Shown: piece after piece, positions 27,475 to 35,487 of the stretch
Numbering within the stretch: the first letter of the stretch is position 1
How the letters are laid out: each line of letters begins with the position of its first letter
From: Ornithinibacter sp.
Lineage (GTDB): Bacteria > Actinomycetota > Actinomycetes > Actinomycetales > Dermatophilaceae
Reading direction: 5' to 3'
Assembly (NCBI GenBank): GCA_029266735.1
Contig: JAQSWG010000002.1
Span: forward strand, 1 to 59,705
DNA length: 59,705 nt
Notes under the pieces: model-generated
Database searches by the model: none
The model's input: only the letters and a program-made list of their open reading frames with translations
What the model was told of the DNA's origin: nothing
Position numbers and translations under genes: made by a program

Positions 27475-28457
27475 CGCATCAGCCGCGCGTCCCGTGGCAG
27501 GTGAAGTACCTCGCCCTGGTGCTCATCTGGGGGTCGAGCTTCCTGCTCATGAAGGTGGGGCTCGAGTCGTTGTCGGCCGTGCAGATCTCGGCGCTGCGCA
27601 TCGTGTCCGGCGCGGCGGTCATCACCGCGCTCCTCGTGCTGGGAGGCGGACGACTGCCCACCGGGCGCCGCGTGTGGGGCCACCTCCTCGTCTGCGGGTT
27701 CTTCCTCGCGGCTCTCCCGTTCACGATGTTCGCGCTGTCCGAGACGCGGATCACCTCGGCGCTGGCGGGCATCGGGAACGCCGCCACCCCCATCGCCACG
27801 GTCCTCGCGACGCTCGCCATCCTCCCGGGTGAGCGCGCCACCGGCCGTCGCCTCGTCGCGGTGGGCATCGGCTTCGCGGGTGTCGTGACGATCATGCAGC
27901 CGTGGACGTCCACGGACCGGCCGGACCTCATCGGGTTCTCGATGGCCCTGCTCGGCGGTGCCAGCTACGGCGTCGGGTGGACCTACAACCGGCGTTATCT
28001 CAGCGGGGTCGACCTCGGCGGCCTCTCGCAGCCCGCGGCGACCCTGCTCACCGGGCTGGTCCTCATGATCCCCGTCGTGCTCGGCTGGGCGTGGGTGCAG
28101 CCGGAGGGGCTGGCCGCCATCTGGTCCTACGACACGCAGGCCGACAGCGGCTGGCCGTGGCTGCCCCTGGTCTGCACCCTCGTGCTCGGGCTGGTGGGCA
28201 CGGGATTCGCCTACATGCTCCAGTTCGACGTCGTGCGCGGCGCCGGGCCGATGATCGGCTCGACGATCACCTACCTCATCCCGGTGGTGTCCGTGCTGCT
28301 CGGCGTCCTCGTCCTCGGCGAGCGCCTGGGGCGCTGGCAGCTCGTCGGTTTCGCCATCGTCCTCGGGGCGGCATACGTCATCAACCGCCGGCCGGCGTCA
28401 CGGCGGCCGGCCACTGCGCCCGAACGCGAGCAGGCAGTGGCACCGTCGTCTCGGTGA
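27471..28457 (+). CDS. EamA/DMT-superfamily transporter
   Basis: 328 aa with about ten transmembrane helices in two five-helix EamA repeats: YLALVLIWGSSFLLMKVGLE begins the first and SMALLGGASYGVGWTYNRRY the second. The end, VSVLLGVLVLGERLGRWQ, is the conserved EamA repeat end. The C-terminal tail is basic and cytoplasmic. These proteins export metabolites or amino acids; the substrate is not predictable. Start GTG overlaps the MetE-like stop by 4 nt, so it belongs to the three-gene unit facing the MocR regulator. Confidence 0.88.
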   Translation: MTHQPRVPWQVKYLALVLIWGSSFLLMKVGLESLSAVQISALRIVSGAAVITALLVLGGGRLPTGRRVWGHLLVCGFFLAALPFTMFALSETRITSALAGIGNAATPIATVLATLAILPGERATGRRLVAVGIGFAGVVTIMQPWTSTDRPDLIGFSMALLGGASYGVGWTYNRRYLSGVDLGGLSQPAATLLTGLVLMIPVVLGWAWVQPEGLAAIWSYDTQADSGWPWLPLVCTLVLGLVGTGFAYMLQFDVVRGAGPMIGSTITYLIPVVSVLLGVLVLGERLGRWQLVGFAIVLGAAYVINRRPASRRPATAPEREQAVAPSSR

Positions 28458-28508
28458 TGGGAGCCGTCTCGGGGACGCCTCTGCTCAGGCGGACCCGCCT
28501 GCCGCCCC

Positions 28509-30005
28509 TCACTGCGCGGGCGCGCGCACCTCACGCCGGAGGATCTTGCCGGTCGGGCCCTTGGGCAGCTCCGGAACGACCCACACCTTGCGGGGGTACT
28601 TGTAGGCGGCGATCCGCTCCTTGGTGTACTCGATGATGTCCTCCGGCGTGGCGGTGGCGCCCTCCCGCAGGGCGACGGCGGCGCCGACCTGCTCGCCGAG
28701 GAGCTCGTCCGGCAGCGGGACGACGGCCACCTCGACGACGTCCGGGTGGGTGTAGATGACCTCCTCGACCTCACGCGGGTACACGTTCATGCCGCCGCGC
28801 AGGATCATGTCCTTCTTGCGGTCGACGATCGTGAAGTAGCCCTCGTCGTCCATCGTCGCGAGGTCGCCGGTGCGGAACCAGCCGTCGGGAACGGCCTCGG
28901 CGGTGGCCTCCGGGTTGCCCCAGTACCCCTTCATCACGTTGTCGCCCCGGATGGCGATCTCGCCGACCTCACCGACCGGCACCTCGTTGCCGTCGAGGTC
29001 GACGCACTTCATCTCGCAGCCGGGGATCGCGACGCCGATGGTTCCGGGCTTGCGCTCGCGGTCGGGCATGTTGAACGACGCGACCGGCGAGGTCTCGGAC
29101 AGGCCGTAGCCCTCGAGGATGATGCAGCCGAACTTGTCCTCGAAGGAACGCATCACCTCGAGCGGCATGGCGGAGCCGCCCGACACGCAGGTGCGCAGCG
29201 ATGACGCGTCCATGCCGTCGGACATGGGGTGGTTGAGGATGGCGGCATACATCGTCGGAACGCCCTGCATGATCGTCACGCGCTCCTTCTCGATGACCTC
29301 GATCGCCGCGGCGGGGTCGAAGCGGGGGATGAGAGCGAGCGACGCGCCGGCGATGGTCGCGGCGTTGAGTCCCACCACGAGGCCGAAGACGTGGAAGAGG
29401 GGCAGGCAGCCCATGACGACGTCGTCGGGAGTGACCTCCTGGATCACGGAGGCCGACCGGGAGGCGTTGAGGTGGACGTTGCGGTGGGTCAGCTCGGCGC
29501 CCTTCGGGCGGCCCGTCGTCCCCGAGGTGTAGAGGATGATCGCGGTGTCGTCGTCCTCCCGCGGGGTCGGCTCCGCGAGGGGCTCGCCGGCGGCGAGGGC
29601 GCCGTCGACCGGACCCATCGGGCCGCACTCGACGATGCGCGTGCCGGCCCCCTCCGCCCCCTTCGTCGCCTCGGGCACGAAGTCCGGCCACACGAAGGCG
29701 AGCTGGGCGCCGGAGTCGCGAAAGAAGAAGCTGATCTCGGCGGACTTGAGCAAGGGGTTCATGGGGACGACGATGCCGCCGGCCAGGAGGATGCCCCAGT
29801 ACACGACCGGGAAGGCCGGGACGTTCGGAAGAATGACCGCGACCCGGTCGCCGGGTTGGATGCCGCTGGCCCGCAGGGACCCGGCCACCCTCGCCGCCAT
29901 GCCGTGGAGCTGCGCGTAGGTCACCCCCTGCCCGCTCACCCGCAGAGCGTCGTGCTCCGGGTGATCGGCAGCGGTCGTCGTGAGGTTGCTCGCGAGGTTC
30001 GTCAT
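28509..30005 (-). CDS. Long-chain fatty-acid--CoA ligase (AMP-binding, ANL superfamily)
   Basis: 498 aa. It activates a carboxylic acid, likely a fatty acid, to its CoA thioester via an acyl-AMP. Motifs: ILYTSGTTGRPKGAELTHRN (phosphate loop), GYGLSETSP, WFRTGDLATMDDEGYFTIVD (in part), hinge DRKKDMILRGG and the C-terminal catalytic lysine in PELPKGPTGKILRRE. Start ATG at 30005 follows AGGACG. It could serve the beta-oxidation genes at 17.6-20.3 kb, but no adjacency supports this. Chain-length preference unknown. Confidence 0.9.
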   Translation of the reverse strand: MTNLASNLTTTAADHPEHDALRVSGQGVTYAQLHGMAARVAGSLRASGIQPGDRVAVILPNVPAFPVVYWGILLAGGIVVPMNPLLKSAEISFFFRDSGAQLAFVWPDFVPEATKGAEGAGTRIVECGPMGPVDGALAAGEPLAEPTPREDDDTAIILYTSGTTGRPKGAELTHRNVHLNASRSASVIQEVTPDDVVMGCLPLFHVFGLVVGLNAATIAGASLALIPRFDPAAAIEVIEKERVTIMQGVPTMYAAILNHPMSDGMDASSLRTCVSGGSAMPLEVMRSFEDKFGCIILEGYGLSETSPVASFNMPDRERKPGTIGVAIPGCEMKCVDLDGNEVPVGEVGEIAIRGDNVMKGYWGNPEATAEAVPDGWFRTGDLATMDDEGYFTIVDRKKDMILRGGMNVYPREVEEVIYTHPDVVEVAVVPLPDELLGEQVGAAVALREGATATPEDIIEYTKERIAAYKYPRKVWVVPELPKGPTGKILRREVRAPAQ

Positions 30006-30156
30006 CGGTGCGTCCTGTCGTCCGGCGTCGGTGGCGGCTTCCCATCCTCATACGGATGCCGTGCACGTGCCATGGGTCGGGACGCGCCAGTTCTCAGGCC
30101 CGCGCTTCGCACGAACCGGGCCTACCGGGCTCCCCCAGCCGGTGACAGCGCTGCCC

Positions 30157-30167
30157 TGCATGATGCA
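30157..30167. promoter_or_regulatory. TGCAT-G-ATGCA palindrome in divergent gap
   Basis: A perfect 5+1+5 inverted repeat lies inside the 287-bp gap between the acyl-CoA ligase (minus) and the S66 peptidase (plus), the place for a shared operator. The LD-carboxypeptidase promoter is further right: CACGCT at 30281-30286, 7 nt before the ATG. Apart from these I see nothing in the gap. Confidence 0.3.
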
Positions 30168-30292
30168 CAGGCCGCCCCCCGCCTCCGCGTGACCGGATCA
30201 AGACCTGCCCAGAGGTGTGGGGCAGAAAGCCTCGGCAATCTCGCCTGAAGTTTTCTGGCGGTCGATAGCTCGACGCGTGCCACGCTGATGCG

Positions 30293-31336
30293 ATGACCGC
30301 GGCAACCGGCATCCGTTTCCCGCGGCCATTGAGCGCCGGTGACCGGATCGGGGTCACTTCCCCTTCGAGCGGCGTGGAGGCAGAGCTCTGGCCGCGGCTC
30401 CTCTTCGCCGTGGAGGTGGTGGAGCGTCACGGGTTCCAGGTGGTCCTCGGAGACTGTATGGACGGCGCGTCCCACGTGAGCGCCTCGCGCGAACAGAGGG
30501 CGGCAGAGCTGCAGTCGATGCTCGTGAATCCGACGATCCGGGCGGTCGTCCCGCCATGGGGCGGCGAGACCGCGATCGACCTCCTCGACGTCCTCGACTG
30601 GGATGCGATCGCCGCAGCGGAACCGACCTGGGTGGTCGGGTTCAGCGACATCTCCACACTGCTCGTGCCCCTGACGCTGGTGGCCGGTGTCGCGACGGTG
30701 CACGGTCAGAATCTCATGGAGACGCCATACCCACCGCCTCCAGGACTGCTGAGCTGGGTCGACGTGGTGCAGCACGACCAGCACGTCCAGCTCGTGCAGC
30801 GGGGCTCGCGCCTGCAGGCGCCGCCCGGCGTCGACGACTGGCGAGAACATCCACGCGTCACCGAGCCCCGCTGGACTCTTCCGGCAACGTGGCGTCGGCT
30901 GGATGCGTCGGACGGTCCCGTGGACGTCAGGGGACGGCTCATCGGAGGGTGCATCGAGACACTGTGCAACCTTGCCGGCACCCGGTACCTCGATGTCACC
31001 GGCTGGGCGGACGCCCATGCCCCTGAAGGGGTGATCGTCTACGTCGAGGCAGACGGCGACGATGCCATGAGCATCTGCCGCAACCTCCACGGCATGCGTC
31101 TAAACGGCGTCTTCGACCGTGCCACCGCGGTCCTCGTCGGACGGACGCACGCCGCGGACGCGCCGAGTCTGACCCAGGGTGAGGCGGTCGTCGACGCCCT
31201 CGGCTGTCTCGGCATCCCCATCGTCGGAGACGTCGAGTGCGGTCACGTCGGACCCCACATGCCGCTCGTCAACGGGGCCCTCGCGAGGGTGACGTACTCG
31301 AACGAACAGGCGGTTGTCCACCAGCAGCTGTTTTGA
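30293..31336 (+). CDS. S66-family serine peptidase (LD-carboxypeptidase / MccF-like)
   Basis: 347 aa. S66 enzymes cut murein tetrapeptide or, in the MccF branch, cleave microcin C-type aminoacyl-nucleotide toxins. RPLSAGDRIGVTSPSSG at the N-terminus, PPWGGETAIDLLDVLDWD, and the nucleophile elbow VGFSDISTLLVPL (Ser) are clear. The Glu/His dyad is expected in the C-terminal half (GCIETLC; VECGHVGPHMPLVNGA). The length fits the MccF-like group better than the ~300-aa murein enzymes. Leaderless ATG. It abuts the duplicated dinB fragment at its 3' side. Confidence 0.85.
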   Translation: MTAATGIRFPRPLSAGDRIGVTSPSSGVEAELWPRLLFAVEVVERHGFQVVLGDCMDGASHVSASREQRAAELQSMLVNPTIRAVVPPWGGETAIDLLDVLDWDAIAAAEPTWVVGFSDISTLLVPLTLVAGVATVHGQNLMETPYPPPPGLLSWVDVVQHDQHVQLVQRGSRLQAPPGVDDWREHPRVTEPRWTLPATWRRLDASDGPVDVRGRLIGGCIETLCNLAGTRYLDVTGWADAHAPEGVIVYVEADGDDAMSICRNLHGMRLNGVFDRATAVLVGRTHAADAPSLTQGEAVVDALGCLGIPIVGDVECGHVGPHMPLVNGALARVTYSNEQAVVHQQLF

Positions 31337-31388
31337 GCGCATCCCGCCGTCGCGGCCTCCACGACGGTGGTGCCAGGTCGCTGCCCGG

Positions 31389-31454
31389 TGCCCTAGCGTG
31401 GGTTCGTGATCAGCGAGGAGGAGTATCTCGACTGCTGCGATGCCGCGCTCGACG
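31389..31454 (+). repeat. Left copy of a 66-bp imperfect direct repeat (dinB promoter + 5' end)
   Basis: Aligned to 36196-36261, this segment matches at 62 of 66 positions without gaps. It covers the -10 box TAGCGT, the GTG start and the first 16 codons of a DinB-family gene. Similarity ends abruptly on both sides. The two copies bracket the 4.7-kb accessory insert. Confidence 0.9.
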
Positions 31455-31510
31455 ATCCGGGTGCCCGCCCGCTCACCATTTGCATAGGTTGCTGCCGAAG
31501 AGCAGACTAG
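31406..31510 (+). pseudogene. Truncated 5' fragment of a DinB-family gene
   Basis: GTG at 31406 (7 nt after TAGCGT) opens a 34-codon frame that starts MISEEEYLDCCDAALD, closely matching MISVEEYLDVCDAALD of the intact gene at 36213. It then runs into unrelated sequence and stops at TAG 31508-31510. Two of the first sixteen residues differ, so it is a diverged allele and not a fresh copy. It is a displaced gene start left by an insertion or recombination. Confidence 0.8.
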
Positions 31511-32088
31511 TTAGTGGCCAGAACTACTGGGTGCATTACGCGTCCCTTTGCCACTGTGTGACGGACCGCGCCGCCCACGAAGGTCTGGCGGTGTGGCAAG
31601 CAGGCGACCTGCCCTCGCAAGATCAGGCTAGACGGTCTCCATCTGGGCATTTGACCGGCGAACCGCATCGTTCGGGTGTTGCTCGAGAGCACGTCTTGGG
31701 GGAAGTCCGCGATGCCAGAATTCATCAGCGAACAGTTGGGTACTATTGCGGTTCCCGGAGAATCGGGCGCGGACCTGCAGGCCAGTCCCGGGCACCATCT
31801 CGCCGTCGAACCACTGCAACAAGTCATTTCACCGTCGGCTCTGCTCACACGGAGCTCACGCCTGACTCGTTGCTCGATGTCTGTGCGGACCGCTAGGCGG
31901 TGCCTGAGGTCCGCGCACAGGCCGAGTTCTGGGTAATGGGGCGCGGTGCGGGGGTATTGAGGCCGTCATGGGGGAAGCCAGGTTCTTGAAGAGCGGGATC
32001 GTCATCCCGTCCCTTGCTCTGCTTGTCGTGCAGATTCCTCTCGGGAAGGCGGTCGAGCCGAACTCGGGTTTCGGCCGGGGATAGTGCC
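31511..32088. other. Lower-GC stretch without a convincing gene
   Basis: About 580 bp with clearly more A/T than the flanks. Frames of up to ~113 codons exist on the minus strand (31507-31848) and 86 on the plus strand (31676-31936), but none has an actinobacterial codon pattern or a good ribosome binding site. A minus-strand frame at 31628-31822 contains LQWFDGEMVPGTGLQVRARF, which looks protein-like and might be a decayed gene. I assign nothing firmly. Confidence 0.4.
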
Positions 32089-33843
32089 GTGTACCTCCCA
32101 CCTGTGCTCCGCCCCGTGGCTGTGGGAGGGGAACTCAGCCCTGCGGTCCAGCGGATCGAGCAGGCTCCGTTCTCCATCGTTCGCGGGGTGCCCGGTTCCT
32201 ACATTGCCGAGCGGCTGGCGGGCGTCATCGACGGCTGGCACCGGCTGGGCGACTGCGTCTGGTTCCGCGCCGAGGGTGCTCGCCCGACCGACCTGGCAGA
32301 GTCTCTGGGAGTAGCCTGCCGGCACCGCTGGTCATCTGGGGAGAGGGCGCCGCCGGCGAATCGGCCGTCCGACCCCAGTCCGCCGCTCAGCGACGCGATC
32401 CAGCAGGCGCCAGAAGGTGCCGTCATCGTGCTCGAGCTGGGGGGCCGGGTGACGGCAGGGGTGGCCCGGCTCATCATGGCCATCCGGCCCGCCGTCACGA
32501 GTCGACGAGTCAGGCTCGTGGTGGTCGCGGAGAGTCGATTCCATCCGCCAACGGGTCTGCCACCCGACTGGGTGGTCCAAGCAGCCGACCTCTTCGACCG
32601 CGGTGCCCTCGCGGAGTATTCGTCCGCCCGGAACCAGGCACGGTTGACCCGGTACGCCGGGCGCCGTGCGGCTGTGCTCAGCGACGTGCTGGGGGCCGCG
32701 CAGCTGTGGTCCCAGAACGCTGTGGACGACGCCATCGAGGCCTCGTCCGGCACTCGGTCACTGCTTGACCGGGTCACCAGGGTGCTGCTCAGCGAGCTGA
32801 CGCCAGATCAGCGCAGTGCGCTCAGGGTCGCAACGTCGACCGGCTACTGGCATCCGCTGATGGGGACCCACCTGACCACGTCCGAGCAGCTTCGACCCTG
32901 GTTGGTGCCCCTGGAGCAGCAGTGGGGCTGGGTGCGGCCGATCTGGAGACCTTCCCTCCGGCGGGAGCTGGGCCGGACGACCGACTCCGACCAGGCGCTG
33001 CCCGGCGACCTGGACGGTCGGGTCGACGACGTGTCCCTGGGCCATGCGGCCCTACGAGCTCGGACCGTCGCCCCGACAACGCGCCCTGGCCTGGTCGAAG
33101 CCCGTCTGCTCGGCTCTCTCGAGGTCCGGGTCGACGGCTCACCGGTTTCGTCGTGGAACGGCCAGCGCGGCGCGAGCGTGCTTCGCTACCTTCTCTCCCG
33201 CCGGCAGCACGCCTGCTCCAGGGACGAGCTGCTCGAGGAGTTCTGGCCCGATGTCCCGGTCGCCGCTGCTCGTAACCGGCTGCAGGTGGCGATCAGTGGG
33301 CTGCGCCGGGCATTCCTCGACGTGACGGCGCTCAACATCGTGGAGTATGCCCAAGGCGGGTATCGGATCAACCCAGACCTTCTGGTGGAGGTCGACGCCG
33401 AGAACTTCGTTCAAGCCCTGCGTGCTGCGGCTGCCGCGGAGCGGGCGGACGATCGGGAAGGGGCCAGAACGGCGTACCGCCGCGCAACTGCGCTGTACAG
33501 GGGCGACTTCGCTGCCGACGCTCCTTTTGAGCAATGGACCTTGCTGCCGCGGGAGAGCCTGCGACTCAAGCTGGTTGACGCCTTGGACCGGCTGAGCCGG
33601 ATCGAGCTGGCCGACCGCCGAATCGACGACTGCATCGCGACCGCGCACCGCATGCTCGACGTCGACCCGTGCCGGGAGGACGCGCACCGACTGCTGATGC
33701 GGTGCTATGCCTCCCAGGGACGTGAGTACCAGGCTCTCCGCCAGTACGAGTTCTGCCAACGGATCCTTCGAGCCACGATCGATGCCACCCCGGCACGGGA
33801 CACGACGGTGCTGTATCACGCGATCCGCAGTGGCTCTACCTAG
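32089..33843 (+). CDS. Regulator: degenerate STAND NTPase + OmpR-type winged helix + BTAD domain
   Basis: 584 aa from GTG 32089 (TTG at 32014 would add 25 residues). Residues ~20-320 follow a MalT/LuxR-type STAND NTPase, but the Walker A is ruined: RGVPGSYIAERL replaces the usual G-x-x-G-x-GK-S/T pattern. A core strand VIVLEL, sensor-like RLVVVAESR and the post-NTPase winged helix (LTPDQRSALRVAT, LVPLEQQWGWVRP) remain. Residues ~333-430 are an OmpR/SARP winged helix (EARLLGSLEVRVDG, RDELLEEFWPD, ARNRLQVAISGLRRAF). ~435-580 are TPR-like BTAD (RRATALYRGDFAADAPF). It should bind DNA but not ATP. It converges with, and overlaps by 8 nt, the HhH gene. Confidence 0.8.
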   Translation: MYLPPVLRPVAVGGELSPAVQRIEQAPFSIVRGVPGSYIAERLAGVIDGWHRLGDCVWFRAEGARPTDLAESLGVACRHRWSSGERAPPANRPSDPSPPLSDAIQQAPEGAVIVLELGGRVTAGVARLIMAIRPAVTSRRVRLVVVAESRFHPPTGLPPDWVVQAADLFDRGALAEYSSARNQARLTRYAGRRAAVLSDVLGAAQLWSQNAVDDAIEASSGTRSLLDRVTRVLLSELTPDQRSALRVATSTGYWHPLMGTHLTTSEQLRPWLVPLEQQWGWVRPIWRPSLRRELGRTTDSDQALPGDLDGRVDDVSLGHAALRARTVAPTTRPGLVEARLLGSLEVRVDGSPVSSWNGQRGASVLRYLLSRRQHACSRDELLEEFWPDVPVAAARNRLQVAISGLRRAFLDVTALNIVEYAQGGYRINPDLLVEVDAENFVQALRAAAAAERADDREGARTAYRRATALYRGDFAADAPFEQWTLLPRESLRLKLVDALDRLSRIELADRRIDDCIATAHRMLDVDPCREDAHRLLMRCYASQGREYQALRQYEFCQRILRATIDATPARDTTVLYHAIRSGST

Positions 33844-34654
33844 CAGCCTGGGCCACCGTCAGGGCTGGAGGTCGACTGCTTGCCGCATGCAGCCTCACCT
33901 CCATGCGCAGCTGCAGGCGGTGGATGCCAGGTGGCAGGTGCACCGCCGGAAACTCCAGCACGACGTCACTTGCCGCGGAACCGGTCCCGGTGCGATTGCC
34001 CACCGTGGTCCAGCCCTCACCGTTCCTCCCGTTCCCTAGCGCCCGCGCGGCAAGTGTGGCCCGATAGTCGAAATCGCCATTGGCGGCGCGGGCCTTGCTG
34101 ATCACGAGGTTGACGTCGCGGCTCGACCCACCGATCGCCTTACCGGCATCGAGGACGACGAGGTGATCCGAGGACGGCGGAGTCAGAGGAGCGGTCTCCC
34201 GCCGCCGGCGCGATCGTGGCGCGGCTTGGTCGTCGCCCGTCGGCTCATCATCCGAGGCGGCGCCCCGCACCCCCGAATGCTCCTGGATGAAGGTCACAAG
34301 CTCACCGGGACTCCAGCCAGACCAGGCTTGCTCGGCCATCGTGCGGACGTGCGTCACCTCGGAGCGCTGCGGCGCCCCGTCGGCTGTGATCGCCACCCGG
34401 ACCAGGAACGACTCGAGGCGTTCGCCACCGCCAGGTAGGCCGACAGCGGCGCCCCCTTCCTCCGCTTCGGCGCGCCGCGCCGCGACGGCGTTGGCAACGT
34501 CGCGCAGGGTGTCCCCCTCGCCGCGGACGGCTGCCAGCGCGGTCGCCGCCACGGCGAGCGCCTCCCAGGTGTAGATGCCCGTCTCGTGCAATCGTGCCTC
34601 GGTGGCCGGACCGATTCCTTTCAGATCGCGGAAACGCGCGAGCGAGTCACCCAT
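33836..34654 (-). CDS. Helix-hairpin-helix protein with two beta-rich domains, function unknown
   Basis: 272 aa. Residues ~8-60 are a helix-hairpin-helix module (LKGIGPATEARLHETGIY) of the kind that binds nucleic acid or mediates assembly. Residues ~95-150 are a beta/alpha segment ending in a W-x-G-W element (AWSGWSPGELVTFI). A charged linker with RSRRRRE follows, then a C-terminal beta domain (~165-255: DVNLVISKARA, FDYRATLAARALG, VHLPPGIHRLQLRMEV). No signal peptide or membrane segment. ATG follows AGGAGGTG. It lies 25 nt downstream of the beta-sandwich gene, likely the same operon. Family not recognised. Confidence 0.65.
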   Translation of the reverse strand: MGDSLARFRDLKGIGPATEARLHETGIYTWEALAVAATALAAVRGEGDTLRDVANAVAARRAEAEEGGAAVGLPGGGERLESFLVRVAITADGAPQRSEVTHVRTMAEQAWSGWSPGELVTFIQEHSGVRGAASDDEPTGDDQAAPRSRRRRETAPLTPPSSDHLVVLDAGKAIGGSSRDVNLVISKARAANGDFDYRATLAARALGNGRNGEGWTTVGNRTGTGSAASDVVLEFPAVHLPPGIHRLQLRMEVRLHAASSRPPALTVAQAAR

Positions 34655-34679
34655 CTGGATGCACCTCCTGCGATTCCCG

Positions 34680-35156
34680 TCAGTCCGGGTTCTCGACCTG
34701 GATGAACGGGCCCTCCAGGAACCCGGTCATGTCAAAGCCGGGGCTGCCCAGGTTGCTGTTGAGGAACACCGAGACCACCAGCTTGTAGAGTCCGCTGATG
34801 TTGCTCCCCGGATTGCCCTCGGTCAAGACGCTGGGCGGAACGGTGAACTCCACCGCGTAGTCGGAGACGTTCGGGTCGGCGGCCACGCTGTTGTCGCTGG
34901 CCAGAAGGACCTCCGGACCGCCGCCGATGGACTCGGCGTAGACCTGGACGTTCCAGCGGCCGCCGAGGGCGGACAGCCAGAGCGGCCGGAGCAGGCCGGT
35001 GATCTTCCACTCCACCTTGACCTTGAACGCCTCGTCCGGGTCGAGAACGTGGTTGCCCACCGAGAAGGGCGCGAATTCCCCGGCGGGGTCGATGACCACG
35101 AACGTCGCGACGTCGCCCTCGATGAGACCGGGAATGTTGGGGTCGAACTGCTTCAT
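34680..35156 (-). CDS. Beta-sandwich protein of unknown function
   Basis: 158 aa, no signal peptide, no cysteine, acidic. The pattern is alternating beta strands: FDPNIPGLIEGDVATFVVID, AFKVKVEWKITG, WNVQVYAES, DYAVEFTVPPSVL, GLYKLVVSVFLNSNLGSPG, FIQVENPD. This suggests a single Ig- or jelly-roll-like domain of ~150 aa working in the cytoplasm. Aromatic and proline-rich edges would suit binding to a partner or a glycan. ATG follows GAGGGAG-type sequence. It lies upstream of the HhH protein gene and may share its C-terminal fold. No family name can be given. Confidence 0.65.
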   Translation of the reverse strand: MKQFDPNIPGLIEGDVATFVVIDPAGEFAPFSVGNHVLDPDEAFKVKVEWKITGLLRPLWLSALGGRWNVQVYAESIGGGPEVLLASDNSVAADPNVSDYAVEFTVPPSVLTEGNPGSNISGLYKLVVSVFLNSNLGSPGFDMTGFLEGPFIQVENPD

Positions 35157-35245
35157 GGCAACTCCCTCGTACGGGCGGGCGGCCCGGGGTGGGTCCGCCT
35201 CACACCGAGAGTGCCGAGCAACCCTTAGCCGTCGGCCACGATGCC

Positions 35246-35265
35246 GCTGAGCGACTGCGCTCAGC
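35246..35265. promoter_or_regulatory. Perfect 8-bp hairpin/inverted repeat between island genes
   Basis: GCTGAGCG (35246-35253) and CGCTCAGC (35258-35265) are perfectly inverted around ACTG in the 133-bp gap between the small cysteine protein and the beta-sandwich gene. No T tract follows on either strand. It may be an operator, for example for the BTAD regulator, or an RNA hairpin reducing read-through. Confidence 0.4.
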
Positions 35266-35289
35266 CTTCGCTATGGGCGAGACGGCTGG

Positions 35290-35487
35290 TCAGTCGCCGA
35301 TTCTCGCCGAGAACTCCAGGCCGGGCGTACCTCCACGGTGCAGAGCGAAGAAGTCGCCCTGGTCCAATATCGTCAGGCCACCAGATCGCCTGAGCACCAA
35401 GCGACGACCACAACCTTCGTGCCGGCAGGCGAACAGCAGCTCCGCTCCGTTGTCCACCTCTAGCGTCATCCCGTGCTGGGGATTCAT
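35290..35487 (-). CDS. Small protein with a C-x4-C knuckle, function unknown
   Basis: 65 aa from the ATG at 35487, which follows GAGAGG with good spacing (an upstream GTG at 35511 would add eight residues). The centre FACRHEGCGRRLVLR holds the only two cysteines, C-x4-C, next to a His, a possible half zinc site that might complete on dimerisation. The rest (GLTILDQGDFFALHRGGTPG) is beta-rich. Upstream-most gene of the minus-strand island cluster. No family recognised. Confidence 0.55.
   Translation of the reverse strand: MNPQHGMTLEVDNGAELLFACRHEGCGRRLVLRRSGGLTILDQGDFFALHRGGTPGLEFSARIGD

Noticed and set aside
31628-31822. 64-codon minus-strand frame with a protein-like LQWFDGEMVPGTG stretch
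   Set aside because: Short, atypical codons and no good ribosome binding site; noted as a possible decayed gene but not called.
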